From assembly GCA_964540415.1 (NCBI GenBank), contig CAZIMM010000049.1, forward strand, positions 1 through 15,221: a DNA stretch of 15,221 nucleotides, given 5' to 3'. Numbering within the stretch: position 1 is the first letter of the stretch; the number at the start of each line of letters is the position of its first letter. Position numbers and translations under genes: made by a program. The DNA is from CAZIMM01 sp964540415 (GTDB lineage: Bacteria; Bacillota; Clostridia; Oscillospirales; Acutalibacteraceae). Positions 9,012 through 15,221 of the stretch are shown in pieces. The notes under the pieces were generated by a model. It was not told the origin of the DNA. It was given only the letters and a program-made list of their open reading frames with translations, and searched no databases.

Positions 9012-9920
9012 TCAGATTTTAAAATCGCTGTAGTCCTGTTTCCGGGATGTGTTTTTTGCCGCGAGCTGCGGTGAGAAGTCAAGACTTTTTGCCGCCTTGT
9101 CGGAAAACGCCGCTTCAAGCTCCGAAAGCTGTATTGCTGAAAGACCCGCACAGATTTTCGCAAGGCTTTCCGCCGGCATAAGCGGCAGAGCGGTGCTTGC
9201 GTTTCTGATGATATCCGCTGTCAGCTTCGCCTTATAAAGTCTGCCTGCCTCGGCAAAGATTTCAAGCTCTGTAAAGTCATCGCGCTTTACAGTTATCATA
9301 TCATCGTTTCCGTCATAGCTTTTGGTTACGCCCGCTCCCGGCTGAGCCGGAACGGCGACAAATGACCATTCGTAAGCATCGGACGGGTCGGAAAACACCG
9401 TGTGGCAGACCTTGCCGGCATAAAGCTTTCCCTTGACGTGCTTGCAGCCCTTTTCTTTGAGCTGTGCGCCGCACACCGAGCACGCAGCACTGTTCATTGA
9501 GCAGCTTATGCTCGCCTCTTTTTTGATTCCCGCCTTGATTTCGGTTATCAAGTCCGAGTTTTTCTTTGTAATGGGCATATAAGCCTTTGCCTTCAGGCAG
9601 GTGTATGCCTCACCGACAGAGGTTTCCCTTGTGTCGTCCTGCTCAATCCAAGTGTCATAGATGCGTGAAACCTGGTCGCAGCCCCTCATGCTGTGGTCAA
9701 AAATACCGGTTTTGCCGACAAACAGTTCGGCAAGCTTCACAAGCGCCTGCTGAGTAAAGCGCTCGCAGTCTCTGTCAACCTCGTTGTCGCACAGCGTCAC
9801 AGTAAAGCTGTACACATTGTCAGACTCCAGCGGTGAGACCGTGTATTTGTTGATGAGTTCCAAATCATTTTCCGTGATTTCGGAAGAGCTGATTCCGGTT
9901 GAAATGTTCTTGCTAATCAT
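9012..9920 (-). CDS. Prohead protease with a Cys/His-rich insertion
   Basis: The serine protease (herpesvirus assemblin-like fold) that trims capsid subunits during head maturation, 302 residues. The likely catalytic histidine is H76 in GIFDHSMRG and the likely nucleophile S137 in KKEASISCS. Directly after it comes a Cys-rich stretch with C147 and C150 (CSVCG), C159, H161 (GCKHVKGK), C172 and H173, which looks like a metal-binding knuckle. It is followed by the conserved SDPSDAYEWSFVAVPAQPGA that marks this clostridial prophage family. About 100 further residues, helical and charged, may act as scaffold. ATG at 9920 is chosen over an in-frame start at 9989 because AGGAGG lies just before it and it overlaps the portal stop by eight bases. 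Confidence 0.8.
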   Translation of the reverse strand: MISKNISTGISSSEITENDLELINKYTVSPLESDNVYSFTVTLCDNEVDRDCERFTQQALVKLAELFVGKTGIFDHSMRGCDQVSRIYDTWIEQDDTRETSVGEAYTCLKAKAYMPITKKNSDLITEIKAGIKKEASISCSMNSAACSVCGAQLKEKGCKHVKGKLYAGKVCHTVFSDPSDAYEWSFVAVPAQPGAGVTKSYDGNDDMITVKRDDFTELEIFAEAGRLYKAKLTADIIRNASTALPLMPAESLAKICAGLSAIQLSELEAAFSDKAAKSLDFSPQLAAKNTSRKQDYSDFKI

Positions 9921-11094
9921 TTTCCTCCTGTCCGCAGGCATCTTTTTGCCTGCTGTTGTCAAGTTCCAGTTTTTCTGCCTGCGCGTCATAAAGCCTTGCC
10001 TTGCTGATTTCCAGCTGATCCTGCATTGTTATGTCGTCCCACTTGACTTTTGAACGGCAGGTGAAGCCGCTTCTTGACAGCCACATGTCGCAGATTTTGA
10101 GAATCACGGGGGTGAGTATGCGTCTGTATGCTTCCAACTCGCTTGTCAGAGTGTCCGCCTGCTGTTGGGACATTCGCTCGGTTGTTGACCAGCTCAAGCC
10201 CAGCATGAACGGCGGAAGTCCGGTTTTTGCAATAATCTGCTCGAGCATCTGCTTAACCGGCACATCGCTGTCCGGCATCTGACATTCTGCGCCGATCACC
10301 CTGATTTGCACGTCGCCCACAGCAACAAAATCCTTGACGCTGGCGCCCGCGCTCATTGCCTCACTCCACTGCTCGGCAACCTGCATTGCCCGCTCCTTCG
10401 CATAGGCGCGCTCAACAGCATCGTCTTGGGGCTTATAGGTGACGGCAAAACGCACGTTTCCGAGCCTGTCCCAATTTGTGCCCAGAGTGTTGAATATTTT
10501 CACAAGCACCGAGCTTACGAACGGCAGTCCCTTGAGCAGAGAATTTCCGCTCAGCTGACCTGCCTCGGGGTTGAGTACAGAAAGCAGAACCAGCGACGGT
10601 TTTTTCACCGGATACAGCTCGCCGCCGTCTCTGACACAAAGCTCGATGTCAAACGCGTTTTCCGCCCGCCTGAGTTCTATGTCCTCGAGCCGCGCGTTAT
10701 ATAATCCCACCGGTATGCCTGAGGAGTCCGTGAGTATCTCTCCGACCGCCGTGCCGTAGGTCAGAAGCTGTTCAAAATAGGTTGATATGAACGCAGTAAC
10801 ACCGGTCTGATTGCCTCCGACGGGCACAAGTTCCAGAAACTTTTCAAGCTGTTCCTGCGCGCGCGGGTCTCTGCACACCGCCTTGAACCCGCCTGTCAAA
10901 CGGACAAGCTTCATAATTGCCGCGTCAATGACAGGCACTGCCTCGCGCAATGCGGAATAAAGTCCGAGCTGCTGAGTTGCCAGCGGCACATAGCTGTTGA
11001 TTGCGGAGAAAGGAGATGTGCTTGATACCCCCGTCTGCACAGCCTTAACGCCGCTGTCGGTCAGGTTCTTTTTTTCCTTGCCAAAATGAATAAT
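9913..11094 (-). CDS. Phage portal protein, with a probable AUU start
   Basis: The portal is the dodecameric ring at the capsid vertex through which DNA is pumped. The product is about 393 residues. Recognisable portions are SAINSYVPLATQQLGLYSAL near the N-terminus, YFEQLLTYGTAVGEI, GNSLLKGLPFVSSVLVKIFN, and the late portal signature LEQIIAKTGLPPFMLGLSWS followed by QQADTLTSELEAYRRILTPV. The open frame extends far upstream inside the terminase gene, but homologous sequence begins only at about IHFGKEKKNLTDSGVKAVQ. No ATG, GTG or TTG lies there. Instead GGAGGAGG at the end of the terminase gene is followed six bases later by ATT (11094-11092), with a second ATT next to it. AUU initiation, as in infC, is my best reading. 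A GTG 17 codons further on, without a good ribosome site, is the alternative. Confidence 0.85.
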   Translation of the reverse strand: MIHFGKEKKNLTDSGVKAVQTGVSSTSPFSAINSYVPLATQQLGLYSALREAVPVIDAAIMKLVRLTGGFKAVCRDPRAQEQLEKFLELVPVGGNQTGVTAFISTYFEQLLTYGTAVGEILTDSSGIPVGLYNARLEDIELRRAENAFDIELCVRDGGELYPVKKPSLVLLSVLNPEAGQLSGNSLLKGLPFVSSVLVKIFNTLGTNWDRLGNVRFAVTYKPQDDAVERAYAKERAMQVAEQWSEAMSAGASVKDFVAVGDVQIRVIGAECQMPDSDVPVKQMLEQIIAKTGLPPFMLGLSWSTTERMSQQQADTLTSELEAYRRILTPVILKICDMWLSRSGFTCRSKVKWDDITMQDQLEISKARLYDAQAEKLELDNSRQKDACGQEEND

Positions 11095-11096
11095 AG

Positions 11097-12401
11097 TTAT
11101 CCTCCTCCCTGCTGTTTTCTGTCGGCGGCAATGGCGAAGAAGCCGCAGCCGCCCGAGTCCATTGCCGTTGTGACGAAATATCGGATGTCGTCCATTGCGT
11201 GGTCGTTTTCTTTTTTCGGCGCATCGCGTACAGCGCTGTTGTCCCAGCGGTAAATTGAAAATTCCCTTATTGCATCCGTGCAGGAGCTGCAAATCATGAT
11301 TTTGCCGGAGCGCAGTGCGTCTGAGACCTTTCTGATGCCGTCTATAACATCATTTTTTGCCGGAATTACGTTGAACCTCCCGTGCCTGCGAATGCATTCA
11401 ATGAAGCTCGCCGCTGACGGGTCAACAACAACCGCCCTGATTTTTCTTGACCCGGCAAGCTCTTCAAGAGCGAGATAGTATTCCTCGTCGGTTCGCTGTT
11501 CGCCGCATTCGCGCGAATTGTAATAGTATTCTTTTATTCTGTACCACACTCCGTCCCGCCTGCCCCACAATCCGAACGAGGAGGGGTTCACAGTGCCGTA
11601 ATCGCAGGATATGCAAAACTCCTCACAGCTTGCGGGAGGGGTTTGGCAAATGTGTCTGTCCGCGCTGAAGAACTGATAAACCAAGCCCTGCGCCGCCACC
11701 CATTTGCCCTCGACAAACCTCTCATAGAACACCCCGGAGTACAGCGACTTGTAGCGCTCAATGATTTTCGGTGTCAGAGACGGATTGTCTTCCATTGTGA
11801 AATGAACATACAGGCAGTTTTTTTCCTTTGCCTTGACTATCCATTCCGTGTGAAACCAGTGCAGAGGGTTTTCCGGATTGCAGTTGAACCAGAATTTTGA
11901 GCCTTCAAGCGAACAGCGTGCCAGTGCCTGCTCAACAAACGAGCGTGGCATGAGCGCCACCTCATCAAGCAGAACGCCGCCGAGCGTCATGCCCTGGATT
12001 AGCGCTGCCGAGGACTCATCACGTCCGCCGAAAAGGAAATAGCGGTTTGTTCTGCCATTGAGTGTGATATCCAGCTCGTTGCGGGAGACCCTTTGAGTGC
12101 ACTCGAAGCCGAGCGCCTGCAGCATGGGAAGCAGCGGTGTTATGACATTCCGCCTGAGCGACGCTATTGTTTTGCCGCAGACAGCAAACGAGGTTTCCTC
12201 AAATGCCGCGAGACTCCATATCACAAAAGACAGCGACATGCACATTGTTTTTCCGGAGCGAACCGCACCGTCGCAGATTATCGCGTCGCAGTCCTTATAC
12301 GGTGATTGACCGCACCACCAGCACAGCGCCTTAAGCTGTTTTTCTGAAAACGGCTTGAACTCCGCGGTTCTTCCGCGCTTGTTATTCCTCGGCGTCGTCA
12401 T
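11097..12401 (-). CDS. Terminase large subunit (DNA-packaging ATPase/nuclease)
   Basis: The motor that cuts concatemeric DNA and pumps it into the prohead, 434 residues. The N-terminal ATPase carries Walker A GAVRSGKT at residues 45-52 and Walker B VLLDE with D146/E147, plus FNCNPENPLHW near 172-182. The C-terminal RNase H-like nuclease has its acidic set in place: D267 in SCDYGT, D327 in VVVDPSA, and D404/D405 in HAMDDIRY. All key residues appear intact. ATG at 12401 overlaps the small-subunit gene by 20 bases; the longer open frame to 12500 is not needed. The TerL end carries the portal ribosome site. Length and motif order are those of the Terminase_3/Terminase_6-type large subunits of siphophages. 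Confidence 0.93.
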   Translation of the reverse strand: MTTPRNNKRGRTAEFKPFSEKQLKALCWWCGQSPYKDCDAIICDGAVRSGKTMCMSLSFVIWSLAAFEETSFAVCGKTIASLRRNVITPLLPMLQALGFECTQRVSRNELDITLNGRTNRYFLFGGRDESSAALIQGMTLGGVLLDEVALMPRSFVEQALARCSLEGSKFWFNCNPENPLHWFHTEWIVKAKEKNCLYVHFTMEDNPSLTPKIIERYKSLYSGVFYERFVEGKWVAAQGLVYQFFSADRHICQTPPASCEEFCISCDYGTVNPSSFGLWGRRDGVWYRIKEYYYNSRECGEQRTDEEYYLALEELAGSRKIRAVVVDPSAASFIECIRRHGRFNVIPAKNDVIDGIRKVSDALRSGKIMICSSCTDAIREFSIYRWDNSAVRDAPKKENDHAMDDIRYFVTTAMDSGGCGFFAIAADRKQQGGG

Positions 12402-12882
12402 CACATCCGGAAATTGCAAGCGCGCTCCTATTGAGAGCCTCAAAAAGGGGTGACGGTGCGCCGCTGTCATTAAGCTCAGCCATTTCTCCGAGCTTTTCAA
12501 GAGCTTTCAGCCTGTCGAAGAACTTAATCTCAATGCCGCCGCCCTTGGGACGCTTAATGTCGGACACATTGAAAAGATCCATGCTCTCGAGCACCTGCTT
12601 ATCCACGGGTTCATCGGAAAGCATCAGCCCGACTGCGTCCGCAACAGAGCCGAAAGCAAGCCTCCTGTAGCCCGCCTCAACCTCACTTCTGACAGAACTG
12701 CCCTTTGCACACAGAGCCGTAACCTCACGCCTGATGTCGCTGCGGGCAAGGAGCTTTGCGGCAACGCTCTCGTAATCCCCGTGATAGCCTGCACGCACCG
12801 CCGCCTCACGTCCGTTGCAAAGCATGCTGTAATACAGGCAAAAGAGCTTTTCACGTCTGCCGGGTGTTTTTGAGATTTTAAT
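12382..12882 (-). CDS. Terminase small subunit (start uncertain, possibly AUU)
   Basis: The DNA-recognition subunit that loads the packaging motor. The N-terminal helix-turn-helix region is typical of the Terminase_2 type: ISKTPGRREKLFCLYYSMLC, then NGREAAVRAGY, then AAKLLARSDIRREV. A central coiled segment and a C-terminal oligomerisation tail follow (FFDRLKALEKLGEMAEL). The reading frame stays open up to a GTG at 12984, but that codon overlaps the candidate promoter -10 and has no ribosome site, and residues upstream of 12882 do not look like terminase. An ATT at 12882 preceded by GGTGAT would give an N-terminus M-KISKTPGRREK, as expected for the family, with about 166 residues. If an ordinary start is required, GTG 12984 or TTG 12972 gives 196-200 residues. 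Confidence 0.8.
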   Translation of the reverse strand: MKISKTPGRREKLFCLYYSMLCNGREAAVRAGYHGDYESVAAKLLARSDIRREVTALCAKGSSVRSEVEAGYRRLAFGSVADAVGLMLSDEPVDKQVLESMDLFNVSDIKRPKGGGIEIKFFDRLKALEKLGEMAELNDSGAPSPLFEALNRSALAISGCDDDAEE

Positions 12883-12983
12883 AAAATCACCACTGTTACT
12901 CCAGATTGGGAACGTCCGTGCTTTGTATCCGTTTTCGCCGCGTCTGACCCCGCAGGCTTTGTCGGTGCGCAAAAACGTTCTCA

Positions 12984-13012
12984 CTAATAGGACGGAATCG
13001 GCTTTTTTTCAA
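12984..13012 (-). promoter_or_regulatory. Candidate promoter of the phage head operon
   Basis: On the minus strand TTGAAA (13007-13012), a 17-base spacer and TATTAG (12984-12989) form a plausible sigma-A promoter, with a weak -10. Transcription from it would start near 12977, leaving a leader of about 95 bases before the proposed terminase start. A small dyad, GAAAT/ATTTC with a seven-base spacer (13015-13031), sits directly upstream of the -35. Confidence 0.45.
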
Positions 13013-13102
13013 CCGAAATCTGTCCAATTTCACATATTTGCGGCAGATGTTTACTAAAAATTCAAAAATATCTTGTTTCGGATGAAAGAACTTGACAGGC
13101 TG

Positions 13103-13111
13103 TGGTATAAT
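13103..13111 (+). promoter_or_regulatory. Extended -10 promoter for typA
   Basis: TGG followed by a perfect TATAAT (13106-13111) gives an extended -10 element about 35 bases upstream of the typA start codon. A TTGACA at 13092-13097 is only eight bases away and cannot be its -35; the properly spaced hexamer (13083-13088) is poor, which the extended -10 would compensate for. Confidence 0.6.
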
Positions 13112-13145
13112 AATTGGTTGTATAGTTATTTTTGGGGTGAATATT

Positions 13146-14966
13146 TTGTTTGTAAGAGAAGACATAAGAAATGTTGCGATTATTGCCCATGTTGACCACG
13201 GAAAAACGACGTTGGTTGATGAAATGCTTAAGCAGAGCGGCACTTTTCGCGAAAATGAACAGGTTGCCGACCGCGTGATGGATTCAAATGACCTTGAGCG
13301 CGAGCGCGGCATCACAATCATGTCAAAGAACACCGCGGTTCACTACAAGGGCACAAAAATCAACATTGTGGACACTCCCGGCCATGCCGACTTCGGCGGC
13401 GAGGTTGAGCGCATCATGATGATGGTTGACGGCGTGCTTCTGCTTGTTGACGCTTTTGAGGGCTGCATGCCGCAAACACGTTTTGTGCTCAAAAAGGCGC
13501 TTGCTCTGGGCAAAAAGGCACTTGTTGTTGTGAACAAAATCGACCGTCCGGGCGCACGTCCCGCCGAGGTGCTTGACCAGGTGCTTGACCTTTTCATCGA
13601 GCTTGGCGCGGATGATGACCAGCTGGAGTTCCCGGTGATTTACGCAAGCGCAAGGGACGGTTATTCCTCCGAATCTCCCGACGTTCGCGAGGGAGACATG
13701 CGTCCTCTGCTTGATGCTATTCTTGAAAACATTCAGCCTCCCTCGGGAGATCTTGACGCTCCCCTTCAGCTTCGTTTTTCTTCACTGGAATACGATGATT
13801 ATGTCGGGCGCATCGGTGTCGGCAGGGTTGAGCGCGGCAGCGTCCGCAAGGGTGAGAGTGTTGTGATTTGCAGCACGGACGGTTCAAACCGCAATGAGCA
13901 CATTTCACGGCTTTATCAGTTTGAGGGGCTCAAGCGCGTTGAGGTTGAAACAGCCAAAATCGGCGACCTCGTTTGCGTTTCCGGCATTCCCGACATCAAC
14001 ATCGGAGAAACAGCATGCGACCCCGACTGTGTTGAGCCGCTTGATTTCATAAAGATTGACGAGCCGACAATTGCGATGAATTTCATCGTCAACGACAGCC
14101 CGTTTGCAGGCCAGGAGGGCAAGTTTGTCACCTCCCGCAATATCAGGGACAGGCTGTTCAAAGAAGTTGAAACCAATGTGAGCATGAGGGTTGAGGAGAC
14201 TGCAACAACGGACACCTTCAAGGTTTCCGGCAGGGGTGAACTTCACCTTTCCATCCTCATTGAAACCATGCGCCGCCAGGGCTACGAGTTTCAGGTGTCA
14301 CGGCCGAAGGTTATCCTGAAGGAAATTGACGGCGTTGTCAACGAGCCGATGGAGCTGTTGATTGTTGAAGTTCCCGAACAGTATGTCGGCGCGGTGATTG
14401 AAAAGCTCGGTTCGCGAAAGGGCGAAATTGAGAACATGGGTGTGCGCGACGGCGGCTCGACTCATCTTGAATTCAAGATACCCTCCAGGGGCCTGATAGG
14501 CTACCGTTCGGAGTTTCTCACCGACACAAACGGCAACGGCATTATGAACCAGCTGTTTTCGGGTTACGAGCCATACAAGGGCGAAATTCACACCCGTGAG
14601 CGCGGCTCGATTGTGGTTCACGAGACTGGTCAGACAACCGGCTACGGCCTTTTCAACACGCAGGAACGCGGCAGGCTTTTCATAGGCCCCGGCGTTGATG
14701 TTTATGAGGGAATGATTGTCGGCGAGTGCGCAAAGAACGAGGACATCGTTTGCAATGTTTGCAAGAAAAAGCAGTTGACAAACACCCGTGCCTCCGGAAG
14801 CGACGATGCGCTCCGCCTTGTTCCTCCCACAACGCTCAGCCTTGAGCAGTCCATGGAGTTTATCAAGGATGATGAATTGCTCGAGGTCACACCCAAGAGC
14901 CTGCGCCTGAGAAAGACAGTGCTTTCAAAGGAACTGCGCATGAAGCAGCTCCACAAGGAAAAATAA
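13146..14966 (+). CDS. typA: TypA/BipA translational GTPase
   Basis: A ribosome-binding GTPase of the elongation-factor family that assists 50S subunit assembly and stress or cold adaptation. The product is about 606 residues, the normal length for BipA. GTPase motifs are all present: G1 AHVDHGKTT (residues 14-22), G2 RGIT (54-57), G3 DTPG (76-79) and G4 NKID (130-133). These are followed by the EF-Tu-like domain II, EF-G-like domains III and V (SGRGELHLSILIETMRRQGY; PSRGLIGYRSEFLTDTNGNG) and the BipA-specific C-terminal domain with NVCKKKQLTNTRASGSDDA. The start is TTG 13146, five bases after GGGGTGA; the in-frame TTG at 13092 would add residues unlike the family and lies upstream of the -10. 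The gene is monocistronic, with a strong terminator, and divergent from the phage head operon. Confidence 0.97.
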   Translation: MFVREDIRNVAIIAHVDHGKTTLVDEMLKQSGTFRENEQVADRVMDSNDLERERGITIMSKNTAVHYKGTKINIVDTPGHADFGGEVERIMMMVDGVLLLVDAFEGCMPQTRFVLKKALALGKKALVVVNKIDRPGARPAEVLDQVLDLFIELGADDDQLEFPVIYASARDGYSSESPDVREGDMRPLLDAILENIQPPSGDLDAPLQLRFSSLEYDDYVGRIGVGRVERGSVRKGESVVICSTDGSNRNEHISRLYQFEGLKRVEVETAKIGDLVCVSGIPDINIGETACDPDCVEPLDFIKIDEPTIAMNFIVNDSPFAGQEGKFVTSRNIRDRLFKEVETNVSMRVEETATTDTFKVSGRGELHLSILIETMRRQGYEFQVSRPKVILKEIDGVVNEPMELLIVEVPEQYVGAVIEKLGSRKGEIENMGVRDGGSTHLEFKIPSRGLIGYRSEFLTDTNGNGIMNQLFSGYEPYKGEIHTRERGSIVVHETGQTTGYGLFNTQERGRLFIGPGVDVYEGMIVGECAKNEDIVCNVCKKKQLTNTRASGSDDALRLVPPTTLSLEQSMEFIKDDELLEVTPKSLRLRKTVLSKELRMKQLHKEK

Positions 14967-14970
14967 AAAA

Positions 14971-14987
14971 TCCGCCCTTGCGGCGGA
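14971..14987 (+). terminator. Small hairpin directly after typA
   Basis: TCCGCC and GGCGGA pair around a five-base loop within A-rich flanks. No T-run follows, so it is more likely a 3'-end stabilising hairpin, or a leftward terminator by virtue of the A-run before it, than the main rightward terminator. Confidence 0.5.
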
Positions 14988-15000
14988 AAAGAGAAAATTT

Positions 15001-15032
15001 ACCGGGTCGCCTCAACGCGACCCGGTTTTTTT
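15001..15032 (+). terminator. Strong rho-independent terminator of typA
   Basis: ACCGGGTCGC and GCGACCCGGT pair perfectly over ten bases with a six-base loop and are followed by a run of seven T. It ends the typA transcript. Confidence 0.95.
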
Positions 15033-15084
15033 GCTCGCAGTGACAGTGAAAATATTTATCAAACCTATAAAGGCGCAAAAAAAG

Positions 15085-15123
15085 GGGCTGCATCGTGAAC
15101 ACCGCCGGTGTTACGATACAGCC
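15085..15123. terminator. Bidirectional hairpin near the right edge
   Basis: GGGCTGCATCGTGAACACC pairs with GGTGTTACGATACAGCCC, with one bulged base. The A-run at 15077-15083 supplies a U-tract for leftward transcripts, and GTTTTG follows on the right. It probably ends a leftward gene beyond the window edge. Confidence 0.75.
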
Positions 15124-15181
15124 CGTTTTGTTAATTATTCTTTAGCTTTACCGTGGACTCATCCCCGATTAAGCTCCCGCA

Positions 15182-15221
15182 TTAATACAGCGAGACGATT
15201 GACAGGAAGTCAGCGCAGGTG
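15182..15221 (-). CDS. Possible C-terminal end of a leftward gene entering from the right
   Basis: One minus-strand frame stays open from the window edge for 12 codons (TCADFLSIVSLY) to a TAA at 15182-15184. The leftward terminator hairpin about 60 bases downstream suggests that such a gene exists. Too little is visible to name it; another frame stays open slightly longer, to a TAA at about 15171. Confidence 0.22.
   Translation of the reverse strand, partial: TCADFLSIVSLY

Noticed and set aside
11097..12500. Large terminase extended to 12500
   Set aside because: The extra 33 residues overlap the small-subunit coding region by 119 bases and do not resemble the TerL N-terminus; ATG 12401 is sufficient.
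12624..12893. Leftward frame starting GTG at 12893 as the true start of the small terminase
   Set aside because: It is in a different frame from the terminase helix-turn-helix sequence and yields no recognisable protein.
6040..13020. Complete inducible prophage
   Set aside because: No integrase, repressor, replication, tail, holin or endolysin gene is present, and I could not see att-type direct repeats at the edges.
13092..13145. typA starting at TTG 13092, with TTGACA there also as a -35 box
   Set aside because: The extra 18 residues do not resemble TypA, there is no ribosome site, and the TTGACA lies only eight bases from TATAAT. TTG 13146 after GGGGTGA fits both the family length and the ribosome site.

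Overview
The window looks like the chromosome of a Gram-positive anaerobe of the class Clostridia, most likely a gut Oscillospirales/Ruminococcaceae-type bacterium with roughly balanced GC. This is an inference from strong AGGAGG-type ribosome binding sites, a LytR-CpsA-Psr (LCP) cell-wall ligase, a DUF951 protein (a Firmicutes family), and the style of GyrA and TypA. No rRNA, tRNA or CRISPR is visible, and I cannot name a species.

Layout. Positions 1-6030 hold ordinary chromosomal genes: the 3' four-fifths of gyrA (+), an LCP-family gene (+) with its own terminator, an unrecognised six-helix membrane protein (+) with a near-consensus promoter and a strong terminator, a DUF951 zinc-ribbon-like protein (-) with a clear sigma-A promoter, and a multi-S1-domain RNA-binding protein (+). 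At 13092-15032 typA/bipA (+) follows, ending in a strong terminator. A further bidirectional hairpin lies near the right edge.

Between the S1 gene and typA, positions 6071-13012, lies a tightly packed leftward operon of phage head genes. In transcription order these are terminase small subunit, terminase large subunit, portal, prohead protease, capsid decoration protein, HK97-fold major capsid protein, a gp6-like head-tail connector (apparently frameshifted), a head-closure protein, and a final protein that seems to fuse a tail-terminator-like domain to a surface-exposed, fibre-type beta domain. Together these are the parts needed to build, mature, fill and close a DNA-packed capsid. No tail tube, sheath, tape measure, baseplate, lysis, integrase, replication or repressor gene is present. 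The operon ends at a bidirectional terminator shared with the S1 gene and starts at a candidate promoter divergent from typA.

The main point of interest is this self-contained head-and-neck module without a tail. It may be a prophage remnant, a domesticated capsid or gene-transfer-agent-like particle, or part of a satellite. TerL keeps its ATPase motifs and nuclease aspartates, the protease keeps its likely His/Ser pair, and the genes remain translationally coupled; these argue for retained function. A frameshift in the connector gene and the absence of an ordinary start codon for both the portal and the small terminase argue for decay or very low expression. The sequence alone does not decide between these.
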